Source: JASGCK01 sp031538565 | Lineage (GTDB): Bacteria; Pseudomonadota; Gammaproteobacteria; Burkholderiales; Burkholderiaceae_C | DNA length: 6,974 bases | Assembly: GCA_031538565.1 (NCBI GenBank) | Contig: JAVKLS010000063.1 | Span: forward strand, 1-6,974 | Direction: 5' to 3' | Shown here: one piece after another, positions 1 through 6,762 of the stretch | How the letters are laid out: each line of letters begins with the position of its first letter | How positions within the stretch are numbered: position 1 is the first letter of the stretch | The notes under the pieces: generated by a model | The model's database searches: none | Seen by the model: only the letters and a program-made list of their open reading frames with translations | Told to the model about the DNA's origin: nothing | Made by a program: the position numbers and the translations under genes

Positions 1-86
1 AATTCGCGCGGCTTGCGCCCCGCCTTGACCAATTCGACCATTTGCAATCTAAATTGCTCTGGGTACGGCTTGTTCTTCTCTCGCAT
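1..86 (-). CDS. IS3-family transposase OrfA, N-terminal fragment (partial)
   Basis: The first 28 codons begin MREKNKPYPEQFRL, which matches the start of IS3-family OrfA proteins. These are small helix-turn-helix DNA-binding proteins that are joined to the OrfB DDE catalytic part by a programmed frameshift. The start at 86 is supported by an AAGGAG Shine-Dalgarno at 93-98 with a 6-nt spacer. This copy has Arg at residue 24 where the right-hand copy has His, and a synonymous change in the Pro codon two residues later. The gene runs off the window edge, so it cannot be judged intact or broken. It starts 17 nt after the thioesterase stop, so operon transcripts could read into it. Confidence 0.85.
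   Translation of the reverse strand, partial: MREKNKPYPEQFRLQMVELVKAGRKPRE
25..53 (+). promoter_or_regulatory. candidate outward promoter inside the left IS copy
   Basis: TTGACC at 25-30 matches the -35 consensus at 5 of 6 bases. TCTAAA at 48-53 matches the -10 consensus at 4 of 6, and the spacer is exactly 17 bp. It lies antisense in orfA and points out of the IS into the thioesterase, so here it would make antisense RNA across the operon's 3' end. It is a sequence match only. Hexamers like these also occur by chance inside coding DNA. Confidence 0.3.
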
Positions 87-103
87 TTCGGACTCCTTCT
101 GTC

Positions 104-508
104 TTATCGACAAAGTGTCCGTGAAATCGGGGTAACTTCATATTTGAATGTGCCCGTTGCGGCGGCACAGGGCTTGCCCGCTTCGTCGTAAATAGTGGCC
201 TCGGTAAATGCCATCGTTGCGGTGCGGTGTACGAGTTTGCCTTTGGCGGTGAGTTTTGACAGCGGACAGGGTCGCATGAAGCTGGTCTTCATTTCAATCG
301 TGACCACACCCATTTGCGACTCCGCGCTGCGCGCTGCGATTGCCATCGCCACATCAAGCAGCGTCATGACAGCGCCGCCATGCGTCACCGACAATGAGTT
401 TGCGTGCTCGGGTTTGGGTGTGTAAAACACGGTGGACTCGCCACCCTCACAATGCGCCAGTTCAAAGCCAAGCAAATGGACGAAGGGAATTTCTACGCCA
501 ATGCTCAT
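104..508 (-). CDS. PaaI-like hotdog-fold acyl-CoA thioesterase with an IS-derived C-terminus
   Basis: This 134-residue protein belongs by appearance to the PaaI/4HBT hotdog thioesterases, cytoplasmic enzymes that hydrolyse acyl-CoA to free acid and CoA. The family hallmark is visible at residues 43-58: HGG, then AVMTLLD, with Asp52 in the usual catalytic position at the start of the long helix. The late strand ending ATGTFKY (residues 117-123) is the typical end of the fold. Native coding stops there: the third base of codon 123 is the first base of the IS, and residues 124-134 (EVTPISRTLCR) plus the TAA at 104-106 come from IS sequence. A short native tail has therefore been replaced, and the core fold looks complete, so activity may survive. 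The start at 508 is 13 nt after the reductase stop, with only a weak AGAGA-type ribosome binding site. An upstream ATG at 513 runs straight into a stop. Its likely role is to release CoA from stalled or dead-end acyl-CoA intermediates; the substrate is unknown. Confidence 0.82.
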   Translation of the reverse strand: MSIGVEIPFVHLLGFELAHCEGGESTVFYTPKPEHANSLSVTHGGAVMTLLDVAMAIAARSAESQMGVVTIEMKTSFMRPCPLSKLTAKGKLVHRTATMAFTEATIYDEAGKPCAAATGTFKYEVTPISRTLCR

Positions 509-521
509 GCCATGCGTCTCT

Positions 522-1316
522 TTAACCGCCCGTCACAATTGACACGCCGCCATCGACTGCCAGCCATTGTCCCGTGATGTGCTTGCCCGCCGCCGAGGCG
601 TAGAGCAAGGTCAGACCTTTTAAGTCTTCATCGTCACCCAGTCGCCCAAGCGGAGCGCCTTCTTTGAGGCGATCCTCACCAAAAGCTTTGAGTGTGCCCT
701 GCGTCATCTTGCTAGGGAAGAAACCTGGACAGACGGCGTTCACGCGGATGTTGTACTTGCCCCACTCGGCGGCAAGCGCGCGCGTAAAGTTAATTACAGC
801 CCCCTTGCTGGTGTTGTAGGCAATGGTTTGCATTCCGCTGGGGTTGCCGCCGAGTCCTGCAATTGACGCAAGGTTGATGATGGCGCCCGACTTACGCGCA
901 ATCATGCTTTTTTTGGCGACTTGTTGGCTGAGTAAAAAATAACCACGGATATTGAGGTTCATCACCTTATCCCACGCTTCAATTGGATGATCTTCTGCGG
1001 GCGCTCCCCATGCGGCACCTGCGTTGTTGACGAGGATGTCGATATGCCCGAGACGCGCAATTGCTTCGTCAGCCAGTTTGGTGATGTCTGCCTCCGCCGC
1101 GCAATCAGCCGCAATAAAGCTGGCTTTAATGCCTTGCGCTTTTAGTACAGCCACCGACTCTTCTAAATCTGCCGCTTTGCGTGACGACAGCACAATGCTT
1201 GCACCTGCCTCGCCAAGGCTTTGTGCCATTTGTAAGCCCAATCCGCGCGAGCCGCCCGTCACCAGCGCGGTTTTTCCAGTGAGGTCAAAGAGTTGTTGGA
1301 TTGTTCTGGTGGTCAT
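522..1316 (-). CDS. short-chain dehydrogenase/reductase (SDR), classical type
   Basis: This 264-residue protein is a classical SDR, an NAD(P)-dependent oxidoreductase of about the usual 250-residue length. Visible motifs are TGGSRGLG at residues 20-27 (the TGxxxGxG cofactor loop), NNAG at 97-100, Asn122, Ser151, and the YxxxK pair Tyr167 and Lys171, which completes the Asn-Ser-Tyr-Lys tetrad. The PG at 197-198 and the C-terminal VDGG are also typical. An Arg (R24) in the glycine loop and Ser-Arg after the second strand (residues 45-46) hint at NADPH preference, but that is inference. The frame stays open to 1415, but the ATG at 1316 was chosen because GGAGA stands 6 nt before it and because the upstream part would overlap the acyl-CoA dehydrogenase gene and precedes the fold. 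In this operon it could act on a 3-hydroxy- or 3-ketoacyl-CoA, or on an alcohol or ketone from the same substrate. SDR specificity cannot be read from sequence. Confidence 0.9.
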   Translation of the reverse strand: MTTRTIQQLFDLTGKTALVTGGSRGLGLQMAQSLGEAGASIVLSSRKAADLEESVAVLKAQGIKASFIAADCAAEADITKLADEAIARLGHIDILVNNAGAAWGAPAEDHPIEAWDKVMNLNIRGYFLLSQQVAKKSMIARKSGAIINLASIAGLGGNPSGMQTIAYNTSKGAVINFTRALAAEWGKYNIRVNAVCPGFFPSKMTQGTLKAFGEDRLKEGAPLGRLGDDEDLKGLTLLYASAAGKHITGQWLAVDGGVSIVTGG

Positions 1317-1322
1317 CTTATT

Positions 1323-1327
1323 TCTCC
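1323..1327 (-). promoter_or_regulatory. ribosome binding site that fixes the SDR start
   Basis: GGAGA on the minus strand lies 6 nt before the ATG at 1316, inside the 35-bp gap after the acyl-CoA dehydrogenase stop. It supports this ATG over the longer open frame, which would start at 1415 inside the neighbouring gene. Confidence 0.75.
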
Positions 1328-1351
1328 AATAAAAATTCTTGTCGTCGATAT

Positions 1352-3241
1352 TTAAAAGGCGTTTTCGGGCAAATCGGCGCACGTCGAATCGCGATTGCTC
1401 ACCACGTTTAGCCAAGCATCAATTTTAGGCAGCTCGTAATTAAAAAAGAATTGCATTGCACCTAGGCGACCTGTCGTCGCCGCTTGCGACGACGGGCGAT
1501 CAGCGGATGCGCCATCCAATTTGCCGATGCAAGTCAGGCCCACATCTAGCCACATCCAGGCTAAAACAGCGTGCCCCATGGCCTGCATAAATGGCACAGC
1601 ATTGGCCAGCGCCTGGCTTGGCTCGCCCGTTGCCCATGCGGCATTTTTTGCCGCATCAACCTTACCAGCATACGCACGAAGCAATTGCGCATTGGCCTCG
1701 AGAGCGGGCGTTTGCAAAGCCTTGTCTATCGTGATTTTGAAACGTGCCACTAGCACACCGTAAGCCTTGCCACCCTCCATCAGCACCTTGCGTCCAAGCA
1801 AATCCAGCGCTTGAATACCATGCGTGCCTTCGTGAATCATGTTGAGGCGGTTATCACGCCAGTATTGCTCCACTGGAAAGTCGCGCGTATAACCATAGCC
1901 GCCGTGGATTTGAATGGCCAAGCTATTGGCCTCCAGACACCACTCGGACGGCCAACTCTTCACAATCGGAGTCAATACCTCCAACAGCAAACGCGCTTCA
2001 TTTGCCGCATCCGCTTTAGCCGTGTGCAGTTCATCAACAAGCCTTGCACAATAGAGCGCCAAAGCCAACGCGCCCTCGCCATACGATTTTTGTGCCAGCA
2101 GCATCCGCTTGATGTCCGCGTGCTCGATCAATCGCACTTGCGGCGCGGCAGCATCCTTGCCAGATCCAGTCATCGGACGACCTTGCGGACGGCTCTTGGC
2201 GTAAGCCAGCGACGCGTAATAGCCCGCCAAGCCCAGCATGGTTGCCGCCATGCCAATGCCAATGCGGGCTTCGTTCATCATGTGGAACATACAGCGCAGA
2301 CCTTCGCCTGGCTTGCCAACCAAGTAGCCCACAGCACCCGCACTACCACCTGGTTTAAATGCGCCTTCACCAAAATTGAGCAGCGTATTTGGCGTGCCGC
2401 GCCAACCCAGTTTGTGATTGAGACCCGCCAGCACCACGTCGTTGCGCTCGCCAACAACCGCTCGCACTGAGCCTGTTGAAGTGTCCGCATTCACCATCTT
2501 TTTTGGCACGATAAACAGCGAAATGCCTCGTGTGCCAGCAATCAATCCTCCGCTCGCATCGGGAATCTTCGCCAGCACCAAATGAACGATGTTCTCCGTC
2601 ATTTCGTGCTCGCCCGAGCTAATCCACATTTTGTTACCCGTGAGGCGATAACGCGGACCAAGTGCATCAGTTGCATCTTCCAAAACAGCCCGAGTTGCAA
2701 TATCTGACAGCGACGAGCCTGCTTGCGGCTCCGACAAGCACATCGTACCTGCCCAGCGTCCATTAAATTCGTTGGCAGCAAACACTTTTGCTTGCATTGG
2801 CGTGCCATGCGTACGGATGCAATTGGCGTTGCCTACCGATAGCAAGTTCGAACCAATGCTAATGCTGGCACAGCCAAAAAACGTATTGGCTGCGGCCTCA
2901 ACCGTATAAGGCAGCTGCATTCCGCCCTGCTCGTAGTCTTGCGCGGCAGACAGCATTCCTGATTCAGCATACGCAGCACGCGCATCATGCGTGGCTTTTG
3001 GAAGAACCACCCTAAGCGCGCCGTCCGTACCCATTTCGGTTCGCGGCTCCTCTGTATCGACCAAGCGATTAAACGGCGCGTACTTCTCGCGCGCTATGCG
3101 CTCGCAAGTATCCAGCACCGCATCAAATGTCTCGCGGGAGTGATCTGAAAAGCGCGAACGCCGAATCAAGGAGTCGGCGCCGTTTGAATCAAGTTTTAAC
3201 CAGTCGTAGAGGAGGAAGTCAAGCGTGGTACGCAGCGACAT
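1352..3241 (-). CDS. acyl-CoA dehydrogenase, long form with C-terminal extension
   Basis: This 629-residue flavoprotein should carry out the first beta-oxidation step, oxidising acyl-CoA to trans-2-enoyl-CoA and passing electrons to electron-transfer flavoprotein. It is well above the roughly 380 residues of short- and medium-chain enzymes. It fits the bacterial class of about 600 residues with an extra C-terminal helical domain (Pfam PF12806 type, from about residue 500). Motifs seen are TMCLSEPQAGS at 166-176 (signature 1 region), KMWISSGEHE at 204-213 (FAD/substrate region), QIHGGYGYTRDFP at 444-456 (signature 2 region), and HEGTHGIQALDLLGRK from 470, where Glu471 is the expected catalytic base. 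The frame is open up to 3310, overlapping the thiolase, but the ATG at 3241 was chosen. Its MSLRTTLDFLLYDWLK start is typical of the class, it lies 25 nt after the thioesterolytic thiolase stop, and a modest AAGAG stands 9 nt upstream. Chain-length preference cannot be told. Broad medium- to long-chain use is a guess. Confidence 0.92.
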   Translation of the reverse strand: MSLRTTLDFLLYDWLKLDSNGADSLIRRSRFSDHSRETFDAVLDTCERIAREKYAPFNRLVDTEEPRTEMGTDGALRVVLPKATHDARAAYAESGMLSAAQDYEQGGMQLPYTVEAAANTFFGCASISIGSNLLSVGNANCIRTHGTPMQAKVFAANEFNGRWAGTMCLSEPQAGSSLSDIATRAVLEDATDALGPRYRLTGNKMWISSGEHEMTENIVHLVLAKIPDASGGLIAGTRGISLFIVPKKMVNADTSTGSVRAVVGERNDVVLAGLNHKLGWRGTPNTLLNFGEGAFKPGGSAGAVGYLVGKPGEGLRCMFHMMNEARIGIGMAATMLGLAGYYASLAYAKSRPQGRPMTGSGKDAAAPQVRLIEHADIKRMLLAQKSYGEGALALALYCARLVDELHTAKADAANEARLLLEVLTPIVKSWPSEWCLEANSLAIQIHGGYGYTRDFPVEQYWRDNRLNMIHEGTHGIQALDLLGRKVLMEGGKAYGVLVARFKITIDKALQTPALEANAQLLRAYAGKVDAAKNAAWATGEPSQALANAVPFMQAMGHAVLAWMWLDVGLTCIGKLDGASADRPSSQAATTGRLGAMQFFFNYELPKIDAWLNVVSNRDSTCADLPENAF

Positions 3242-3266
3242 AGCGATAAGCTCTTTTGCAAGCCTC

Positions 3267-4442
3267 TTACAGCACCTCAAAAACTCCTGCTGCGCCCATG
3301 CCGCCGCCAATGCACATGGTCACGCATACGCGCTTGGCTCCTCGGCGTTTGCCTTCAATTAGCGCGTGGCCCGTCAGGCGCTGTCCGCTCACGCCGTAGG
3401 GATGTCCTACCGCGATCGCGCCGCCGTTGACGTTGAGGCGATCGTCTGGAATGCCCAGCTTGTCGCGGCAATAAATCACTTGCACGGCAAAGGCCTCATT
3501 CAGCTCCCATAAATCAATATCGTCTATTTTGAGTCCGAGTTTTTTAAGCACTTTCGGAATCGCATACACGGGGCCAATGCCCATTTCGTCAGGCTCTAAA
3601 CCTGCCACGGCAAATCCTAAAAAGCGCCCTAATGGTTTCAAACCTTTTTGCTCGGCGTATTTTTCGCTGGTCACAACGCAAGCGCCACCCCCGTCTGAGA
3701 ACTGGCTGGCATTACCAGCAGAAATCAAACCACCTGCAATTGCGGAGCGAATCCCGCTGATACCTTCCTTGGTTGTACCCTCGCGGATGCCTTCGTCTGC
3801 GCTCACCGTCACTTCTTTTGTGCGCAGTCCCATGACTTTGTCTGCCACACCCATGGTCACCGTGATGGGTGCAATTTCGTCGTTAAACAAACCAGCCGCC
3901 AATGCCGCGCTGGCGCGTTGCTGGCTGCGAGCGCCGTACTCGTCCATGGCATCACGGGTAATGCTGTAACGCTTGGCTACTTGCTCCGCTGTTTGCAGCA
4001 TATTCCAATAAATGGTGGGTTTGTTTTTAGCCAACCACGCGTCTGCCAACATATGCTGATTCATTTCTTGCTGCACGCATGAGATGCTCTCCACGCCGCC
4101 AGCCACAAATACATCGCCCTCGCCCGCAATGATGCGCTGTGACACCATCGCAATGGTTTGCAAGCCCGAGGAGCAAAAACGATTCACCGTCGCACCCGAT
4201 ACGGTGATAGGAAGTCCTGCCCGTAGCACGATTTGGCGTGCAATGTTGGCACCTGTAGCGCCTTCGGGATTCGCGCAGCCCATGAGCACGTCTTCAACGT
4301 CGTTGGCATCAATGCCCGCACGCTTGACGGCGTGCTCCACGGCATGACCACCCAGCGTGGCGCCATGCGTCATGTTGAAAGCGCCCTTCCAGCTTTTTGC
4401 CAAAGGCGTGCGTGCGGTAGAAACAATTACTGCAGATGTCAT
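3267..4442 (-). CDS. acetyl-CoA C-acyltransferase (thiolase), FadA-like
   Basis: This 391-residue protein has the usual length and all landmarks of a degradative or biosynthetic thiolase, which cleaves 3-ketoacyl-CoA with CoA to acetyl-CoA and a shortened acyl-CoA. The nucleophile is Cys90 in NRFCSSGLQ. NEAF lies at 315-318, GHPYG at 346-350 with active-site His347, and CIGGGMGAAG from 377 carries the second catalytic Cys377. These indicate an intact active site. The start at 4442 has AAGGAA 5 nt upstream and lies 20 nt after the stop of the hydratase/dehydrogenase gene. Pairing with a FadB/FadJ-type enzyme immediately upstream suggests that the two act together, possibly as a trifunctional complex. 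Long-chain ketoacyl-CoA thiolase and acetoacetyl-CoA thiolase are not separable by eye, and operon context favours the former. Confidence 0.93.
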   Translation of the reverse strand: MTSAVIVSTARTPLAKSWKGAFNMTHGATLGGHAVEHAVKRAGIDANDVEDVLMGCANPEGATGANIARQIVLRAGLPITVSGATVNRFCSSGLQTIAMVSQRIIAGEGDVFVAGGVESISCVQQEMNQHMLADAWLAKNKPTIYWNMLQTAEQVAKRYSITRDAMDEYGARSQQRASAALAAGLFNDEIAPITVTMGVADKVMGLRTKEVTVSADEGIREGTTKEGISGIRSAIAGGLISAGNASQFSDGGGACVVTSEKYAEQKGLKPLGRFLGFAVAGLEPDEMGIGPVYAIPKVLKKLGLKIDDIDLWELNEAFAVQVIYCRDKLGIPDDRLNVNGGAIAVGHPYGVSGQRLTGHALIEGKRRGAKRVCVTMCIGGGMGAAGVFEVL

Positions 4443-4462
4443 GATTTTTCCTTCTAGCTAAA

Positions 4463-6574
4463 TTAGTTAAATGTTTTGCCAGCAGCAGCCAATTTGGCAA
4501 GCAGCGGCGCGGGTTTCCAAAAGGCGGCATCGTCAAGCGGATTTTTAGCAAATCGTGCCATCGTCTCCACCACGTTAAACAGTCCTTTTTGATCGGCGTA
4601 ATGCATGGGTCCACCGCGATAAATGGGGAAACCGTAGCCCGTGATGTACACCATATCAATATCACTGGCACGGCTTGCAATTCCCTCCTCCAAAATGTAC
4701 GCAGCTTCGTTGACGAGTGCATAGACAAGGCGCTGCACGATTTCGTCGTCGCCAATTTTGCGCGGCGCAATGCCAAGTGTTTCGCGGTGCTTGGCAATCA
4801 TGTCCTCCACCAATTTAGAGGGAATCGCATCGCGCTTGCCTGCGGCGTAGTCATACCATCCTGCTCCCGTTTTTTGACCAAAGCGTCCTAGCTCGCACAG
4901 CAAATCGGCGGTCTTGCTGTAACGCAAATTGGGTTTTTCGGTATAGCGGCGCTTGCGAATGGCCCAGCCAATATCGTTTCCAGCCAAGTCACCCATGCGA
5001 AATGGTCCCATCGCAAAACCAAACTTTTCGCAGGCCTTGTCCACTTGCGCGGGCGTGCAACCCTCTTCAATTAGGAAACCTGCCTGGCGGCTGTATTGCT
5101 CAATCATGCGGTTGCCAATAAAGCCATCGCACACGCCTGAAACCACCGCGATTTTTTTAATTTTCTTTGCCAGCGCCATCACCGTTGCCAGTACGTCTTT
5201 GCTGGTTTTAGATCCGCGCACCACCTCCAAAAGTCGCATCACGTTGGCTGGACTAAAAAAGTGCATCCCTATCACGTCTGCGGGACGCTTGGTAAAGCTA
5301 GCAATGGCGTTGACGTCTAGCGTGGATGTGTTGGAGGCCAAAATCGCGCCTGGCTTCATGACCGCATCTAACTGTTTAAACACCTTCTCTTTGACACCAA
5401 TTTCTTCAAACACCGCCTCAATCACAAGATCGACATCTTTTAAGTCGTCGTAAGACAGCGTGGTGCTTAGCAGTGACATACGCTCGTCAAGCTTGGCTTG
5501 TGTGAGCTTGCCCTTGGTCACTTGCGCGTCATAGTTTTTGCGAATCGTCGCAAGACCTTTGTCTAACGCTTCTTGCTTCATCTCTAACATCTTGACGGGA
5601 ATACCTGCGTTTAAAAAGTTCATAGTGATGCCCCCGCCCATCGTGCCCGCACCAATGACCGCCACGTGCTTAATGGCTCGCTGCGGCGTGTCGCTTGGCA
5701 CATCAAGAATTTTGCTAGTCGCACGCTCTGCCACAAACAAGTGACGCAGTGCGCGGCACTCGGGCGTCCACATCAAGTTGATAAAAATTTCGCGCTCGGC
5801 GGCCATGCCATCGTCGAACTTGAGTTTGGTTGCGTTTTCTACTGCATCAACGCACTTCACAGGGGCAGGATAATTTTTTGCCATCCCGCGAGCCATGTTG
5901 CGCGCAAACTGAAAATACGCCTGCGCGTTGGCGTACTTCAGCGGCAAGTCGCGGACGCGGGGCAGTGGCGTGCCGTCCGCGTGCTTGGCGGCCACCTCGC
6001 GGGCAAACGCCAGAGCTTGATCGGGCAAGGCCTCGGGCGATGCGGCCAAGGTGTCAAATAACTTTTGATTAGGGATCGTCATCAGCACATCGCTTTTAAC
6101 GGATTCGCCGCTGACAATCATGTTTAGCGCCGTCTCCACGCCTAGCACACGCGGCAAACGCTGCGTGCCGCCCGCGCCTGGAATCAACCCCAGCTTAACC
6201 TCGGGCAGCGCCACTTGCGTGCCAGGCGCAGCGATACGGTAGTGGCAGCCCAGAGCCAACTCCAAACCACCGCCCATGCAAATGCTATGAACCGCCGCAA
6301 TCGTAGGTTTGGGTGAGTTTTCGAGCAACGAAATCAGCGACAGCAAATTAGGCTCTTGTATCGACTTATCCGAGCCAAACTCCGTAATGTCCGCACCGCT
6401 GCAAAACGCTTTGCCCGCACCTGTGACGACAATGGCTTTAACAGCCGCATCCGCATTCGCTTTGTTCACACCATCCGCAATCGCAATGCGCGTGGCATAG
6501 CTCAGTCCATTCATGGGCGGATTGGCAAGGGTCACAACAGCAACGTCACCGATCACTTGATACTGGGCAGTCAT
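4463..6574 (-). CDS. bifunctional enoyl-CoA hydratase / 3-hydroxyacyl-CoA dehydrogenase (FadB/FadJ-like)
   Basis: This 703-residue protein should carry out hydration of trans-2-enoyl-CoA and NAD-dependent oxidation of the resulting (S)-3-hydroxyacyl-CoA. Residues 1-190 are a crotonase domain. GGGLELAL at 101-108 supplies Glu105, PEVKLGLIPGAGGTQR supplies Glu125 (the two hydratase acid-base residues), and CSGADITEFG at 58-67 is near the oxyanion-loop region. After a linker, VAVIGAGTMGGG at 304-315 is the Rossmann NAD site. The dehydrogenase catalytic pair is His438 (MHFFSP) and Glu450 (LLEVVRG), with Asn488 in GFIGNRM. Two C-terminal helical repeats follow to residue about 690. The domain order and length, nearer 700 than 720-730, resemble peroxisomal-type multifunctional enzymes and FadJ. 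It is the first gene of the operon; the start at 6574 has AAGGAA at 6580-6585 with a 5-nt spacer. All key residues are present. Confidence 0.94.
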   Translation of the reverse strand: MTAQYQVIGDVAVVTLANPPMNGLSYATRIAIADGVNKANADAAVKAIVVTGAGKAFCSGADITEFGSDKSIQEPNLLSLISLLENSPKPTIAAVHSICMGGGLELALGCHYRIAAPGTQVALPEVKLGLIPGAGGTQRLPRVLGVETALNMIVSGESVKSDVLMTIPNQKLFDTLAASPEALPDQALAFAREVAAKHADGTPLPRVRDLPLKYANAQAYFQFARNMARGMAKNYPAPVKCVDAVENATKLKFDDGMAAEREIFINLMWTPECRALRHLFVAERATSKILDVPSDTPQRAIKHVAVIGAGTMGGGITMNFLNAGIPVKMLEMKQEALDKGLATIRKNYDAQVTKGKLTQAKLDERMSLLSTTLSYDDLKDVDLVIEAVFEEIGVKEKVFKQLDAVMKPGAILASNTSTLDVNAIASFTKRPADVIGMHFFSPANVMRLLEVVRGSKTSKDVLATVMALAKKIKKIAVVSGVCDGFIGNRMIEQYSRQAGFLIEEGCTPAQVDKACEKFGFAMGPFRMGDLAGNDIGWAIRKRRYTEKPNLRYSKTADLLCELGRFGQKTGAGWYDYAAGKRDAIPSKLVEDMIAKHRETLGIAPRKIGDDEIVQRLVYALVNEAAYILEEGIASRASDIDMVYITGYGFPIYRGGPMHYADQKGLFNVVETMARFAKNPLDDAAFWKPAPLLAKLAAAGKTFN

Positions 6575-6626
6575 AAAAGTTCCTTATTCAAAATTACAAA
6601 CAAACACGTGGAGCGATACAAAAAGC

Positions 6627-6634
6627 ACGATCGT
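6627..6634. promoter_or_regulatory. 8-bp palindrome near the expected operon transcription start
   Basis: ACGATCGT is a perfect palindrome about 50 bp before the first operon start codon and just downstream of the candidate -10 box. A further near-palindrome, GTTTGAAAC, lies at 6652-6660 in the candidate spacer. Either could be part of an operator for a TetR-type fatty-acid regulator, but neither is long enough to identify one. Confidence 0.2.
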
Positions 6635-6639
6635 TCGAT

Positions 6640-6668
6640 ATTCTAGTTGTTGTTTGAAACCATTTGCA
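6640..6668 (-). promoter_or_regulatory. weak candidate promoter of the beta-oxidation operon
   Basis: On the minus strand, TAGAAT at 6640-6645 matches the -10 consensus at 5 of 6 bases. TGCAAA at 6663-6668 matches the -35 consensus at only 3 of 6, with a 17-bp spacer. The implied start near 6633 leaves a leader of about 60 nt before the ATG at 6574. The poor -35 would suit activator control or simple weakness. Nothing else in 6575-6680 looks better. Confidence 0.3.
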
Positions 6669-6694
6669 CCACCGCAGCTGCCACTGTAGAGAGT

Positions 6695-6730
6695 AAATGA
6701 ATTGTCCTGTTTTTAGCAAATGAAATGTCC
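6695..6730. repeat. 13-bp direct repeat, two copies 23 bp apart
   Basis: AAATGAATTGTCC at 6695-6707 and AAATGAAATGTCC at 6718-6730 agree at 12 of 13 bases, with starts 23 bp apart (about two helical turns). The pair ends 32 bp before the ATG at 6763. Same-face spacing suggests a protein-binding pair, either transposase sites at an IS end or an operator. Which it is depends on the identity of the truncated gene downstream. Confidence 0.6.
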
Positions 6731-6748
6731 GCATAGAAAGTTGGGTAC

Positions 6749-6755
6749 AGGAGGT
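6749..6755 (+). promoter_or_regulatory. near-perfect Shine-Dalgarno of the truncated rightward gene
   Basis: AGGAGGT on the plus strand lies 7 nt before the ATG at 6763 (8 nt counted from the core GGAGG). It is the strongest ribosome binding site in the window and is the main reason to treat the ten-codon frame that follows as a real gene start rather than chance. Confidence 0.7.
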
Positions 6756-6762
6756 ACTCGAT

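Larger units (their letters stand above)
1..140 (-). mobile_element. IS3-family insertion sequence, left end, cut by the window edge
   Basis: The minus strand from position 140 begins TGAAGTTACCCCG, a TGA-starting terminus of the kind usual in the IS3 family. It is followed after about 50 bp by a ribosome binding site and a transposase orfA start. The same sequence recurs inverted at 6793-6932 with only two mismatches (window positions 9 and 16), which shows that it is a mobile repeat and places the element boundary at 140/141. Position 141 also pairs with 6792, so the boundary is uncertain by one base. Only the first 140 bp are present; orfB, the right inverted repeat and the outer target duplication lie outside the window. 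The IS is inserted in the 3' end of the thioesterase gene and reads in the same direction as the operon. The exact IS name and subgroup are not recognised. Confidence 0.9.
104..6574 (-). other. five-gene beta-oxidation operon
   Basis: Five minus-strand genes follow each other with gaps of 20, 25, 35 and 13 bp, counted from the first gene downstream. No terminator-like hairpin was seen between them. The predicted activities cover all four steps of acyl-CoA beta-oxidation, with a reductase and a thioesterase added. Co-transcription is inferred from spacing and pathway logic. No transcript data are available here. Confidence 0.85.

Noticed and set aside
1317..1415. A 33-codon N-terminal extension of the SDR
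   Set aside because: It would overlap the end of the acyl-CoA dehydrogenase gene and has no fold role. The ATG at 1316 has a proper ribosome binding site.
1811..2470. A 219-codon open frame on the plus strand
   Set aside because: It lies wholly antisense inside the acyl-CoA dehydrogenase, whose motifs are all intact in its own frame. The translation shows no family features.
3242..3310. A 23-codon N-terminal extension of the acyl-CoA dehydrogenase
   Set aside because: It would overlap the thiolase 3' end, and the protein class typically begins at the MSLRTTLDF start.
4309..4797. A 162-codon minus-strand frame over the thiolase/hydratase junction
   Set aside because: It is out of frame with two well-supported genes and spans their boundary. 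It is a shadow of them.
4463..6574. Possible fusion or frameshift in the long two-domain gene
   Set aside because: Hydratase and dehydrogenase domains in this order are normal for FadB/FadJ-type enzymes, and the frame and catalytic residues are intact throughout.
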